A stretch of DNA of 26,847 nt from Candidatus Undinarchaeales archaeon (GTDB lineage Archaea > SpSt-1190 > JASMDC01), in NCBI GenBank assembly GCA_030753015.1, contig JASMDC010000047.1:1-26847 (forward strand), in the 5' to 3' direction. A program made the position numbers and the translations under genes. Shown piece by piece: positions 7,945 through 16,311 of this stretch; the stretch's first letter is position 1; every line of letters begins with the position of its first letter. A model generated the notes under the pieces. The model did not search any database. It saw only the letters and a program-made list of their open reading frames with translations, and was not told the DNA's origin.

Positions 7945-7954
7945 CTTTATAAAG
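7945..7954 (-). promoter_or_regulatory. TATA box for the phosphodiesterase gene
   Basis: Perfect palindrome CTTTATAAAG, centred 28 nt before the ATG at 7922, predicting a leaderless mRNA. Being symmetrical it could also bind TBP in the other orientation, but no gene starts on the plus strand nearby. Confidence 0.65.
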
Positions 7955-8019
7955 ACTTTGTTTGGGGTGGACGTTCGATCCGCTTAATAAGACGTCGAAT
8001 GACCGTGGCGTCGACCACT

Positions 8020-8961
8020 TTACAACTTCAATTTCTCGCGCAGGTAGCCTGAGAGCATGATGCCCCCGTACTCAACGAGATTGACAGCACCGGCCGCCGG
8101 GTCGGCCGGAAGCCGAGCAAGGCTCTCAGCGAGCGCAGCACCTGACCCTACGGCCGTCTCTACGGGCTGGTGACGAGCGCGGGAGATGGAGGATGCGATG
8201 GACGAGCCGATGACCGTTGGGCTCGCATGACCCAGGGAGAACAAGGCGTAGAACGTAAGGGCGCTGAAAAGGGTTGCACCCGCTCCCTTCGCGAGCTCCG
8301 AATACCAGTGATGCTCCTCCGGTCCGCGGTCCATGTCATCCTCGGGGAGCGAGGGGACCAGGTCCAGTGCGAGCGTGTCTGTCGCTGTATCGGTGGGGAT
8401 CTCAGCATCTTCGCTCTCATCCTCCTTCTTTCTGAACAGTCGCTCCTTGAGCGAGCGGTAACCGTCCGCGATGGCATGTCCCGCCTTGGCCACTGGCGGA
8501 GCATATCGCTCGATGGCCTCGCCGGCCTTGTGGTACACTCTCGCTAACGGTTCCTTAAGATGCTCCTCGAAATATGGTCGGGCGTAACATGCTCCCAGGA
8601 CGACGGCGTATTCCCCGAGGCACTCGGCCGCCCCGATGAAGTTACCAGAAGCAGCGAGCGCACCAACCGCTCCCAGCTCAAGTGCGACCGAACCAGCAAG
8701 TCGCGCGTAGTTCTTTGTGTGGAGCGAGTAGGAAGAATCGATGGCAGCAGCGATAGAAACAGGCCAAAGGGGATTGTATGGGGTGTGTGCAGTTGCCGCC
8801 ACGTAACCTGCCAGGATCCCCGCATAATAACCGGTGCGAAGTGTTCCCTCGGCAAGATCACGTTCCAGGTCGCTTGCTCCGGGGAGATCCTCCGAGAGTG
8901 CGGTCCCGTCAGAAGAGAACGACTCTTCAAGGACCGCAGTGTGATCTTCCACCTCGTACAC
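8020..8961 (-). CDS. Unrecognised protein with hydrophobic Ala/Gly-rich segments
   Basis: 313 residues; no family recognised. An acidic N-terminus (about 1-37) leads to Ala/Gly-rich hydrophobic segments near 42-58, 66-75, 88-107 and 112-125. A charged middle follows (about 140-215) with a RKKEDESED patch and a low-complexity Thr/Asp/Pro linker. A further hydrophobic segment lies at about 228-250, and the C-terminus is amphipathic. The layout suggests a membrane-associated protein with two hydrophobic parts joined by a cytoplasmic linker, but helix limits are uncertain. It begins with GTG at 8961, 29 nt after a TATA box centre, so it is probably leaderless and separately transcribed. Neighbours on the same strand are envelope-related. 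Confidence 0.65.
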   Translation of the reverse strand: MYEVEDHTAVLEESFSSDGTALSEDLPGASDLERDLAEGTLRTGYYAGILAGYVAATAHTPYNPLWPVSIAAAIDSSYSLHTKNYARLAGSVALELGAVGALAASGNFIGAAECLGEYAVVLGACYARPYFEEHLKEPLARVYHKAGEAIERYAPPVAKAGHAIADGYRSLKERLFRKKEDESEDAEIPTDTATDTLALDLVPSLPEDDMDRGPEEHHWYSELAKGAGATLFSALTFYALFSLGHASPTVIGSSIASSISRARHQPVETAVGSGAALAESLARLPADPAAGAVNLVEYGGIMLSGYLREKLKL

Positions 8962-8985
8962 GTTGGACGCTCGCCTTGCCCCGCC

Positions 8986-8994
8986 TTTTTATAC
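8986..8994 (-). promoter_or_regulatory. TATA box for the 8020-8961 gene
   Basis: The minus strand reads GTATAAAAA, centred about 29 nt before the GTG start at 8961. It fits a leaderless transcript and supports the GTG start. Confidence 0.6.
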
Positions 8995-9049
8995 ATTCTC
9001 TTGATTCGACTGATATACCAGGGACCGTATGAGTGCTATTGTACGGTGC

Positions 9050-10789
9050 TCAATCCTTCTCACTGAACACGACCGCGCGGTAGGTCTCCACTATCGTGCT
9101 CCGGTCGCGCCAGCAGTCGGGCAACGAGCCATGCTTCGTGCAGAGCCGAGAGAGGAAGTCCTCCTTGTTCGGGAGCTGCTCCCATACCTGTGGGAGGTAG
9201 GTACTGCGGCCGATGCGTGTGGAGAGCACCACGCCGTGGACGTTCGGCTCGAGTTTTGCAAGAAGGTCTTCTGGCGAGCCGTACTTCAGCACCTCTGGAG
9301 GAGTGAGCACTGATACCTCCACGTCGATAGCCATTAGTTCATTGGTGGCCACCGGATTGAACCTCGGGTCATTGCGGGCTGCGTTCACGGCATTACCGAG
9401 CACGCACTTGATGAGCGAACGCTCGGGAATGATGTCGCCGATGCACCCTCGAAGGTCACCATACATATTGAGCGTGACGAAACACCCTCGATCGGCAGTG
9501 AGGCGCTCTGAGAGAGTGACATCTTCGAAAACCCTTTCTGCCATTGAACCTCCATTGACCGCGTCCTCAACCTTGGCCCGTGCCAGGCGAAGGAGGAAGT
9601 CCTTCTCTTCATTGGTGACAACGTCATCGTCGCTTTCAACGACCTTTCGGGAGATGGCTGCAGAGAGGTAGCCTACCACACTGCTCGTGTCACGGCTGGC
9701 ATCGCCAGAGTCCCCGTGCTTGAGTATGATGGATGTGTCAGCGCCAAGGAGCTTTGAGGCCCTGAGGACCGCAGCACTGGGACCTCCGCCGCACATGCTG
9801 CAGGCCTCGGTACCGAGATCGAGCAGAAGACGCTCGTCATCGAGCTGCTCGATGGATGCCATGCACGTCCGGTCCAAAGCGCCCCCCCGCTCCCGGGAGA
9901 GGTAGTGGGAGAGGTCCGTGGAGGCCACAACGAGCACATCATCCCTACCATCCAGGGTTGCAGCGAGTGCCTTGGCGAGGATGTCCACGTTGCGTTCAGA
10001 ATGCTCGCCCATAACGATGGGGACAAGGAGGAACTCACCGAGCATTGCCTGGAGGAACGGGAGCTGTACCTCGAGCGAGTGCTCCTGGACATGTGCAGCG
10101 GCCTCGTACCCGATGGCCTCGTGATGCCCGGCGATAGCCGCGGCGAGCTCCATATCTATCTCGATGACACCGAGCGGAGTGCGGTATCGTTGGTGGTCAT
10201 TGACGGAGATCCCCGGGAACCAATGACGGTGAGAGGGTGCGACGACCACTACGGATGTATAGCTCTTACCCTCTAGCAATGAATAACCGTATCCCGCGAC
10301 GGAGCCCGAGTAGACATAGCCCGCATGTGGCGAGATGAGCGCGATGAGCTCTCCGGGTACATCGGCGGGAACGGCCGCATCAAGGTGCTTACGTACAGAT
10401 GCACGTAGTTCGTCCGCGTCCCTGGGGTAGAACGTCCCTGCTACGGCTGGCGTGCGGACCGCAGTCGGTTGGAGGATGGTCGGTAAGGGAGCTGCCACGA
10501 TGGCGGTAGGCGATGGTTCCACGCTCGACGTACAGAAGTGCTCGGTGCCACACAGCAGCCCGTCGGGGCAGTGGGCATCCGAACCACAACAGGACCTCCC
10601 TACTTCGCAGCACACTCCGTAACGACAGTTACCGCCGGAACAATCAGATGATGACGAGCAAGACGATCCATCGGTGAGCCCCGTAACTCCATCCTGATGA
10701 AGGCAGCCGGTAACGAGTATAGCGACGGATAGGATGACTATGAGAACGCTCATTCTGCTCGCATGCGCAGGAACGTTCGGCGAGGTCAT
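9050..10789 (-). CDS. Memo-AMMECR1 fusion protein (AmmeMemoRadiSam B-A type) with lipoprotein signal and Cys-rich module
   Basis: 579 residues in four parts. Residues 1-29 form a signal sequence ending in a lipobox (LVTGC). Residues about 42-93 hold ten cysteines in CC and CxxxxC spacings, like a small disulfide-knotted extracellular module. Residues about 113-390 are a Memo domain (AGTFYP, SPHAGYVYSG, EHSLEVQLPFLQ, DLSHY). Residues about 400-577 are an AMMECR1 domain with the LRGCIGD signature near 446. Memo and AMMECR1 are known partners, with a radical SAM protein, in the AmmeMemoRadiSam gene set, and fusions are known. Export as a lipid-anchored, Cys-rich protein is unexpected because these domains are usually treated as cytosolic. 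No radical SAM gene is in the window. An alternative ATG at 10753 still keeps the lipobox. A TATA-like tract 27 nt upstream suits ATG 10789. Confidence 0.88.
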   Translation of the reverse strand: MTSPNVPAHASRMSVLIVILSVAILVTGCLHQDGVTGLTDGSSCSSSSDCSGGNCRYGVCCEVGRSCCGSDAHCPDGLLCGTEHFCTSSVEPSPTAIVAAPLPTILQPTAVRTPAVAGTFYPRDADELRASVRKHLDAAVPADVPGELIALISPHAGYVYSGSVAGYGYSLLEGKSYTSVVVVAPSHRHWFPGISVNDHQRYRTPLGVIEIDMELAAAIAGHHEAIGYEAAAHVQEHSLEVQLPFLQAMLGEFLLVPIVMGEHSERNVDILAKALAATLDGRDDVLVVASTDLSHYLSRERGGALDRTCMASIEQLDDERLLLDLGTEACSMCGGGPSAAVLRASKLLGADTSIILKHGDSGDASRDTSSVVGYLSAAISRKVVESDDDVVTNEEKDFLLRLARAKVEDAVNGGSMAERVFEDVTLSERLTADRGCFVTLNMYGDLRGCIGDIIPERSLIKCVLGNAVNAARNDPRFNPVATNELMAIDVEVSVLTPPEVLKYGSPEDLLAKLEPNVHGVVLSTRIGRSTYLPQVWEQLPNKEDFLSRLCTKHGSLPDCWRDRSTIVETYRAVVFSEKD

Positions 10790-10811
10790 GAGAGGGAAAT
10801 GATGTAAAAGA

Positions 10812-10820
10812 GATAAAAGG
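10812..10820 (-). promoter_or_regulatory. TATA-like tract for the Memo-AMMECR1 gene
   Basis: The minus strand reads CCTTTTATC, centred about 27 nt before ATG 10789. The same T-rich tract follows the S10 hairpin, so terminator tail and promoter overlap. Confidence 0.4.
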
Positions 10821-10847
10821 AGATCGGCGCCCTTAGACGCCGATCTC
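10820..10847 (-). terminator. Hairpin plus T-rich tail at the end of the ribosomal operon
   Basis: Perfect 10-bp arms gagatcggcg (10820-10829) and cgccgatctc (10838-10847) enclose 8 nt. The TAA stop of the S10 gene is in the loop and its last codons form the upstream arm. On the minus strand CCTTTTATCTCTTTTAC follows directly, as expected for an archaeal T-rich termination site. Confidence 0.6.
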
Positions 10848-11141
10848 TATCTCGATGTTCGCGCCTTCGGGGATGTTCACCCGCATGATATGGCGCATGG
10901 CACGCTCGTCCACATCGATATCGATGATCCGCTTGTGGACGCGCATCTCCCAACGTTCCCAGGTGGCCTTGCCCTCCCCGTCAGGCGACTTTCGCGTGGT
11001 TACGATGAGTCGCTGTGTAGGGAGGGGGATTGGTCCCGCCATGTGGGTTCCAGTTCGCTCGGCAATCTGAGCGATCTGCATGCAGATCTTCTCCAGCTTC
11101 TTTGGATCTGTGCTCTTGAGCTTTATCCTCGCCTTCTGCAT
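10833..11141 (-). CDS. rps10: Ribosomal protein uS10
   Basis: 102 residues, normal for archaeal S10, a 30S head component. The family pattern is clear: QKARIKLKS at the start, PIPLPT followed by a VTTRKSPDG loop, and the [11 protein letters not shown] strand. ATG 11141 is chosen over the in-frame GTG at 11150 because MQKARIKL is the usual N-terminus and GGTGA lies about 10 nt upstream. It sits 30 nt after EF-1A, the standard last gene of this archaeal cluster, so it is co-transcribed with it. Confidence 0.95.
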   Translation of the reverse strand: MQKARIKLKSTDPKKLEKICMQIAQIAERTGTHMAGPIPLPTQRLIVTTRKSPDGEGKATWERWEMRVHKRIIDIDVDERAMRHIMRVNIPEGANIEIEIGV

Positions 11142-11171
11142 GCTAATCACTCACCCGGGACGTTCGTCCCT

Positions 11172-12434
11172 TTACTTCTCCAAGATGTCGATGACCATTC
11201 CGGCGGCCACTGTGCGGCCCATGTCCCGGATGGCGAAGCGGCCCATGGGCGGGATATCCTTGGCTCGCTCGATGACCATCGGCCTAGTGGGCATTATCTT
11301 GACGAGGGCAGCATCCCCGGTCTTGACGTAATCGGGGTTCTTCTCGACCTCTTGGCCGGTCTTGGGGTCCAGCTTGGAGATGATTTCCTCGATCTTGCAC
11401 GCTGTCTGGGATGTGTGGGCGTGGAAGACAGGCGTGTAGCCCTTCGTCATGACCGTGGGGTGGTCCAGGACGATGATCCTTGCGGAGAACATCTTGGCCA
11501 CGGTTGGCGGGTCGCCATCATGACCGATCACGTCGCCGCGGCGAATATCCTTCTTACCGAGACCGCGGACATTGAACCCGACGTTGTCTCCGGGCTCGGC
11601 CTTGGGCAGCTGCTCGTGGTGCATCTCGATGGTCTTGATCTCGCCCGTCGCGCCGGAGGGGGAGACGACGATCTTATCGCCAGGCTTCATGACGCCGGTC
11701 TCGACGCGGCCTACGGGCACAGTACCAACACCGGTGATGGTGAACACGTCCTGAATGGGAAGACGAAGGGGAAGGCCCGTCGGCTTGTCCGGTGGCACGA
11801 ACTCGTTGATGGCTTCCACGAGGATGGGTCCCTTGTACCAGTCCATGTTCTCGCTCTTCTTCACGACGTTCTCGCCGGTCAGTGAGGAGCCGGGGATGAA
11901 CTTCATCTCGCTCGGCTTGAAGCCGACCATCTGGAGGAACTTGGACAGCTGCTCCTTGACGGCATTGAACTTGGCCTCGTCGTATTTCACGGCATCCATC
12001 TTGTTGACGTAGAGGATCATCTGGCCGATACCGAGTGTCTTGGCCAGGAACATATGCTCCTTGGTCTGCGCCATCACGCCGTCCTTACAGTCGGTCACCA
12101 GCACGGCACAATCGGCCTGGCTGGCACCGGTGATCATGTTCTTGATGAAGTCCCGGTGACCAGGGGCGTCGATGATAGTGTAGTAGTACTTGTCGGTCTC
12201 GAACTTCTCGTGCATGAGGTCGATGGTGAGACCGCGCTCGCGCTCTTCCTTAAGTCGGTCCATGACGAAGGCAAGCTCGAAGGTCTCTTTACCGACCTGC
12301 TTGGCCATTTCCTTGAGCTTCTTCATCTTCTGTTCGCTCACGATCCCGGAATCATAGAGGATCCGGCCGACCGTCGTGGACTTACCATGGTCCACGTGTC
12401 CGATGAACACTAGGTTCATGTGCGGTTTAGCCAT
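11172..12434 (-). CDS. tuf: Translation elongation factor 1-alpha (aEF-1A)
   Basis: 420 residues. This GTPase brings aminoacyl-tRNA to the ribosomal A site. G-motifs are intact: GHVDHGKST (G1), DAPGH (G3), NKMD (G4) and a GSSLTG segment near G5, followed by beta-barrel domains 2 and 3 with [14 protein letters not shown] and the conserved FHAHTSQ region. ATG 12434 (MAKPHMN) is chosen: it follows GGTGAT and matches the family start, while the frame also allows GTG 12443. Unlike the rest of the operon it has its own TATA box, in the 182-nt gap after EF-2, so it can be expressed with S10 above the level of the polymerase genes. Confidence 0.97.
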   Translation of the reverse strand: MAKPHMNLVFIGHVDHGKSTTVGRILYDSGIVSEQKMKKLKEMAKQVGKETFELAFVMDRLKEERERGLTIDLMHEKFETDKYYYTIIDAPGHRDFIKNMITGASQADCAVLVTDCKDGVMAQTKEHMFLAKTLGIGQMILYVNKMDAVKYDEAKFNAVKEQLSKFLQMVGFKPSEMKFIPGSSLTGENVVKKSENMDWYKGPILVEAINEFVPPDKPTGLPLRLPIQDVFTITGVGTVPVGRVETGVMKPGDKIVVSPSGATGEIKTIEMHHEQLPKAEPGDNVGFNVRGLGKKDIRRGDVIGHDGDPPTVAKMFSARIIVLDHPTVMTKGYTPVFHAHTSQTACKIEEIISKLDPKTGQEVEKNPDYVKTGDAALVKIMPTRPMVIERAKDIPPMGRFAIRDMGRTVAAGMVIDILEK

Positions 12435-12472
12435 AAGTATCACCTGCTGTGGTGCTGGCCTCTGACTTCAAA

Positions 12473-12480
12473 CTTATAAA
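12473..12480 (-). promoter_or_regulatory. TATA box for EF-1A and S10
   Basis: The minus strand reads TTTATAAG, centred about 42 nt before ATG 12434. The predicted start near 12449 gives a leader of roughly 15 nt containing GGTGAT. This is the clearest internal promoter of the operon. Confidence 0.7.
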
Positions 12481-12484
12481 CATT

Positions 12485-12578
12485 TCCACGAGGGGCCATC
12501 GCGGTCTCCCGTTTCTCGATAGAACTAACAATGCTCTTGCATGGGATCCTCAGAAATCCAAAACAGCTCCCTCGTGGA
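12485..12578. repeat. 10-bp inverted repeat upstream of the EF-1A promoter
   Basis: tccacgaggg (12485-12494) and ccctcgtgga (12569-12578) are perfect reverse complements, 74 nt apart. The first arm lies just upstream of the EF-1A TATA box, the second next to the EF-2 terminator hairpin. It could be an operator pair or part of a read-through RNA structure; function unknown. Confidence 0.4.
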
Positions 12579-12580
12579 GG

Positions 12581-12604
12581 GGACGGGCCTTCCCGCCCCC
12601 GTCC
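12581..12604 (-). terminator. GC-rich hairpin after EF-2
   Basis: Arms ggacggg (12581-12587) and cccgtcc (12598-12604) lie 12 nt beyond the EF-2 stop. The minus-strand sequence after it has only short T-runs (TGTTTT, GATTTC), so termination is possible but may be partial. Confidence 0.4.
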
Positions 12605-12616
12605 ACAATGGATTTT

Positions 12617-14800
12617 CTAATACACGCCGCCAGGGATTTCAGCCTTCATGCCCTTGCGCTTGCGGATCTCCAGGATCGTCTTCTTCTGGAGCTCGCGGGG
12701 CAATCGCTCGAAGTGCGAGTCGATGAGCGACCAGTGACCTCGCCCGGTCGTACCGGAGCGCACGTCGGCTGTGAATCCGAACATGTCGGCCACGGGCATC
12801 TTCGCCCTGATGATCATCATGGTGCCTTCGTGCTCCATGTCCAGGATCTGGCCTCGGCGTCCCTGGATGAGCTTGGAGACCTCACCCATGTAATCCTCCG
12901 GTGTATCGACGCGGATGATCTGACGTGGTTCCAGGAGGTAGGGATCAGCGTTGAGGAATGCGGTCTTGATACCACCACGGACGGCGGGGATGATCTGACC
13001 GGGGCCGCGGTGGATGGCGTCCTCGTGAAGCTTGCAGTCGTAGAGCTTGACCAGCACGTTGATAGCCTTCTCGTTGGCAAGCGGCGGTGTGTCCAACGCC
13101 TCATGGAATCCATCGACGATCAGCTCGATGATCTCGTGGAGGGCCACGACACCGCGCGTGAGGTCGATGAACATCGATCGGTTGTAGATGTCCCTGATCT
13201 TCTTTGCCTCGTCGCGGTCCATGCCCGCGTCCACCAGGGTCTGGGTGAGCTCGTTGTCCTTGGACTTCACTCGCCTCTCCGAGACGAATCCGTCGTCGAT
13301 GGCCTTGAGCACGCTCTCCGACATGGGCTCGACGGTCATGTAGAACTTGTTGTGCTTGTTGGGCGACTTACCCTCGACCTGTGGCGACTGCTTTCCGACA
13401 CCCTCGTGGTATACGACGATCGGGGCTGAGGTCTCGATCTCGATGCCCTGCTCGTTCTTGATGCGGTACTCCCATATGTCCAAGTGGAGCTCGCCCAGTC
13501 CCGAGAGCAGGTGCTCTCCGGTCTCGGGATTGATCTCGACCTTGAGGGTGGGATCCTCTCGGGAGATGCGACGCAGGACCTCGATGAGCTTGGGGAGATC
13601 GCGCATCTGCTTGGCCTCGATGGCCTTTGTGACCACGGGCTCGAAGATGTGCTTGATGGCCTCGAAGGGCTCGGTGTCGTCCTTATCGGTGATGGTTTCG
13701 CCAGAGTTGGACGAGCGAAGGCCCACGATAGCCACGATGTTACCGGCGGGCACTTCATCTACGGGGAAGCGCTGGGGTCCCTTGTACACACCCACCTGCT
13801 GGATGCGCTCGGTCTTGTCAACGCCGAGCAGCTTGACCGTCATACCCTTCTTCAGTACACCGGAGAAGACACGTCCTGTGGACACGTCGCCAGCGTGTGG
13901 ATCATTGGTGATCCGAACTATCACCGCGATAGCGGGGCCCTCAGGATCGCAGGAGAGCAGGTGCTTGCCGTCCGGGGAATCGAGCTCACCAGGCCACAGG
14001 CGCGGGATGCGGAACTGCTGTGCGACAATGGGGTTGGGAAGGTGCCGCACTACCATGTTGAGCACGACGTCGGAGAGCGGCGCCAGCTTGATCAGTTCCT
14101 CCTTCTTATCCTGTTTGTACATGTCCGTGATGTCCGAGAACTTCCGGCCGTAGGCCTGCATGTAGGGGATGGAGAGACCCCAGTTGTGGTAGGCCGAGCC
14201 GAACGCGACTGAACCGTCAGCCACATTGACCGTCCATTCGTCCTTCTTTTCCTTGGGAGCGAAGGCGCGGATGAGATTGTTGACATCCTTGACGATCTTT
14301 ACGATACGCTCCTGGATCTTCTCCGGGGGTAGCTTGAGCTCGTTAACGAGCCGGTCGACCTTGTTGATGAAGAGCACAGGCTTGCACCGGTCCTTCATGG
14401 CCTGTCTGAGCACTGTCTCCGTCTGAGGCATGACCCCCTCCACGGCACAGGCCAGCACGATGGCCCCGTCAACGGCCCGAAGGGCACGTGTGACGTCGCC
14501 ACCAAAGTCCACGTGACCTGGTGTATCGATGAGGTTGATGAGGTAATCCTGCCCTTCGATCGAGTGGACCATTGAGACGCTGGCCGAGTTGATGGTGATG
14601 CCGCGCGCCTGCTCCTGGTCGTCGAAGTCCAAGAAGAGCTGTTGACCCGCCAGTTCCTCGGAGATCATCCCAGCCCCTGCAAGAAGGTTGTCCGAGAACG
14701 TGGTCTTCCCGTGATCGATATGCGCGATCGTGCAGATGTTACGGATCTGCTTCTGCTTCTTCATCAGTTCGAGGATTTGGTCAACCTTATTTTTACCCAT
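12617..14800 (-). CDS. fusA: Translation elongation factor 2 (aEF-2)
   Basis: 727 residues, full length. This GTPase drives ribosomal translocation. Domain G carries AHIDHGKTT (G1), RGITI (G2), DTPGHVDF (G3) and NKVD (G4); domain II follows from about residue 290, and domain IV contains DAIHRGPGQ, whose His is at the site normally modified to diphthamide. ATG 14800 starts the usual MGKNKVDQILELM. It lies 37 nt after S7, with a run of eight Cs on the coding strand in the spacer and no strong Shine-Dalgarno, so translation may differ from its neighbours. A hairpin follows the stop. Confidence 0.97.
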   Translation of the reverse strand: MGKNKVDQILELMKKQKQIRNICTIAHIDHGKTTFSDNLLAGAGMISEELAGQQLFLDFDDQEQARGITINSASVSMVHSIEGQDYLINLIDTPGHVDFGGDVTRALRAVDGAIVLACAVEGVMPQTETVLRQAMKDRCKPVLFINKVDRLVNELKLPPEKIQERIVKIVKDVNNLIRAFAPKEKKDEWTVNVADGSVAFGSAYHNWGLSIPYMQAYGRKFSDITDMYKQDKKEELIKLAPLSDVVLNMVVRHLPNPIVAQQFRIPRLWPGELDSPDGKHLLSCDPEGPAIAVIVRITNDPHAGDVSTGRVFSGVLKKGMTVKLLGVDKTERIQQVGVYKGPQRFPVDEVPAGNIVAIVGLRSSNSGETITDKDDTEPFEAIKHIFEPVVTKAIEAKQMRDLPKLIEVLRRISREDPTLKVEINPETGEHLLSGLGELHLDIWEYRIKNEQGIEIETSAPIVVYHEGVGKQSPQVEGKSPNKHNKFYMTVEPMSESVLKAIDDGFVSERRVKSKDNELTQTLVDAGMDRDEAKKIRDIYNRSMFIDLTRGVVALHEIIELIVDGFHEALDTPPLANEKAINVLVKLYDCKLHEDAIHRGPGQIIPAVRGGIKTAFLNADPYLLEPRQIIRVDTPEDYMGEVSKLIQGRRGQILDMEHEGTMMIIRAKMPVADMFGFTADVRSGTTGRGHWSLIDSHFERLPRELQKKTILEIRKRKGMKAEIPGGVY

Positions 14801-14837
14801 GTCTTATCAACTCGCGGTGGGGGGGGCAGCTGGTCGC

Positions 14838-15866
14838 TTAATGGGAAGCAGACGCCTGCCGCTCGATGTTCTCCTTCTTGTTAATGGAATAGCACTTGAT
14901 GTCGTTGTTGTACGCTGCGATGAGTTCGTTGGCGATGGCTGACGCGAAGCTCCTCTTCTTGCGGATTGTGTTGTTGAAGGAACCATGGCTCAGGAACCTC
15001 AGGGAAATGTCGACGCGCCGCTGGGGCGAGACGTCCACAGGCTGGGGGCGCCTGACGCCACCGAACACAACAGCGGTGATCTCGCACTTAGGCGCAGCAT
15101 GGATCACTGCCTGGACGAGCACCTCAATGGGATTCTTTTTCGTCTTCTTCTCGATGATGAGGAAGGCATCCTCCATGGCGTTCACGACGATGGCGGCCTT
15201 GCCAGCGTTGATACCTGAGGAGAACTTATGGTGCTTGCCCTCGTGGCCAGTGACACCCATAAGCTTGTTGATGAACCTCTCCACGATGTGCTGCTTGCTC
15301 TTCCAGAACTGCTTGCGCGTGTGTCGACCACCTGACTTGGGGATGAGGATTGGTGTGAGGTTGATATAAGGCCGTAGTCCCGGATCCTCGATCAGGATGC
15401 CCGCGCTGTCCCAGCGCCCATAAAGCTTGATGTCCGAAGGGAATGGTGATGCCGGCTGGGGCTCGACGAGCTTGGGTGCTGATGGCTCTTCCATCCTGGG
15501 CACCGCTGCTTTTTCCACAGGTTCGGCCTTCTTCTTCTCTTCTTTTGGTCCAGCTTTCTCCTCGACGACCTCGGGTTCCTCAGCCTTCTTGGCCTTGGTC
15601 TTCTTCTCGACCTTCTCCTCGACGACCTTGGGTTCCTCGGCCTTGGTCTTCTTCTCGACCTTCTCCTCGGCGACCTTGGGTTCCTCGGCCTTGGTCTTCT
15701 TCTCGACCTTCTCCTCGACGGCCTTGGGTTCCTCAGTCTTCTTGGCCTTGGTGTTCTTCTCCGCGGCAGCCTTCGTGGTCTTGGTCGCTGTCTTCTTGGG
15801 CGCCTTGATCGGAGCGGCAGGAGCCTCCTCCGTAGCAGCCTCGATCTCCTTCTTCTTTGCTGGCAT
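14838..15866 (-). CDS. rps7: Ribosomal protein uS7 with about 145-residue charged N-terminal extension
   Basis: 342 residues, against roughly 190-220 for ordinary archaeal S7, a 30S head protein that binds the 3' domain of 16S rRNA. The S7 core begins near residue 145 (IKLYGRWDS) and shows GGRHTRKQF, GKHHKFSSG, and a C-terminal SFASAIANELIAAY helix. The extension is first Lys/Ala/Thr-rich, then repeats of EEPK..VEEKVEKKTKA, then a Pro/Glu-rich linker. ATG 15866 is chosen over GTG 15872 because GGAGGT, inside the last codons of S12, lies 7 nt upstream. The extension reads in one frame without stops and is not a fusion with a recognisable domain. Confidence 0.93.
   Translation of the reverse strand: MPAKKKEIEAATEEAPAAPIKAPKKTATKTTKAAAEKNTKAKKTEEPKAVEEKVEKKTKAEEPKVAEEKVEKKTKAEEPKVVEEKVEKKTKAKKAEEPEVVEEKAGPKEEKKKAEPVEKAAVPRMEEPSAPKLVEPQPASPFPSDIKLYGRWDSAGILIEDPGLRPYINLTPILIPKSGGRHTRKQFWKSKQHIVERFINKLMGVTGHEGKHHKFSSGINAGKAAIVVNAMEDAFLIIEKKTKKNPIEVLVQAVIHAAPKCEITAVVFGGVRRPQPVDVSPQRRVDISLRFLSHGSFNNTIRKKRSFASAIANELIAAYNNDIKCYSINKKENIERQASASH
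15591..15734 (-). repeat. 48-bp coding repeat in the S7 extension
   Basis: Three near-identical 48-bp units start at 15591, 15639 and 15687 (16 residues each, EEPK-VEEKVEKKTKA type). Differences between units are few. Diverged partial copies flank them on both sides. Confidence 0.9.
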
Positions 15867-15871
15867 GCTCA

Positions 15872-16309
15872 CTACCTCCTACCCTTCTCCTTCTTGCCCT
15901 TGAGGATCTCCTTGAGAGCGATATCGTTGACCTTGCAGACCTGCCAGCGCACGCCGGGGATATCGCCCATAGAGCGCCCCATGCGTCCACCGATGCCTTC
16001 TATAGTGACCTCGTCGTGTTCTTCGATCTGGTTGATAGCACCATCGCCGGGAGCGAAGGCCGTGATCTGCTTACCGTTCTTGATGAGCTGAATGCGAACA
16101 CACTTGCGGATGGCCGAGTTCGGTTGCTTGGCCTCGATACCGACCTTCTCGAGCACGATGCCACGAGCCTGGGATGATCCCTTCAGCGGATCCGTTTTCT
16201 CTTTGAGGTTCAAGTGAGAGCGCTTGAACACGCGATTGTACCATCGGTACTTCCTGTGATGTTCCCTGAGCTTCTTTCCTGCGAAAAGACCGCGAGTTTT
16301 ACGTGCCAT
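15872..16309 (-). CDS. rps12: Ribosomal protein uS12
   Basis: 145 residues, normal for archaeal/eukaryotic-type S12, the decoding-centre protein of the 30S subunit. Diagnostic pieces are [12 protein letters not shown] and the GDIPGVRW segment carrying the usual decoding-loop region. ATG 16309 (MARKTRG) is preferred over ATG 16315 because GAGGT sits 9 nt before it; the upstream ATG overlaps the NusA stop as ATGA and may equally be used through coupling. Its final codons contain the Shine-Dalgarno site of S7. Confidence 0.95.
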   Translation of the reverse strand: MARKTRGLFAGKKLREHHRKYRWYNRVFKRSHLNLKEKTDPLKGSSQARGIVLEKVGIEAKQPNSAIRKCVRIQLIKNGKQITAFAPGDGAINQIEEHDEVTIEGIGGRMGRSMGDIPGVRWQVCKVNDIALKEILKGKKEKGRR

Positions 16310-16311
16310 GA

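Noticed and set aside
10890-11885. Plus-strand open frame of 331 codons
   Set aside because: It lies antisense to S10 and EF-1A, whose identity is certain; its His/Asp/Gly-rich, Leu-rich composition is the usual mirror of a high-GC gene.
12449-13429. Plus-strand open frame of 326 codons
   Set aside because: Antisense to EF-2 with no recognisable domain or promoter; explained by codon bias of the real gene.
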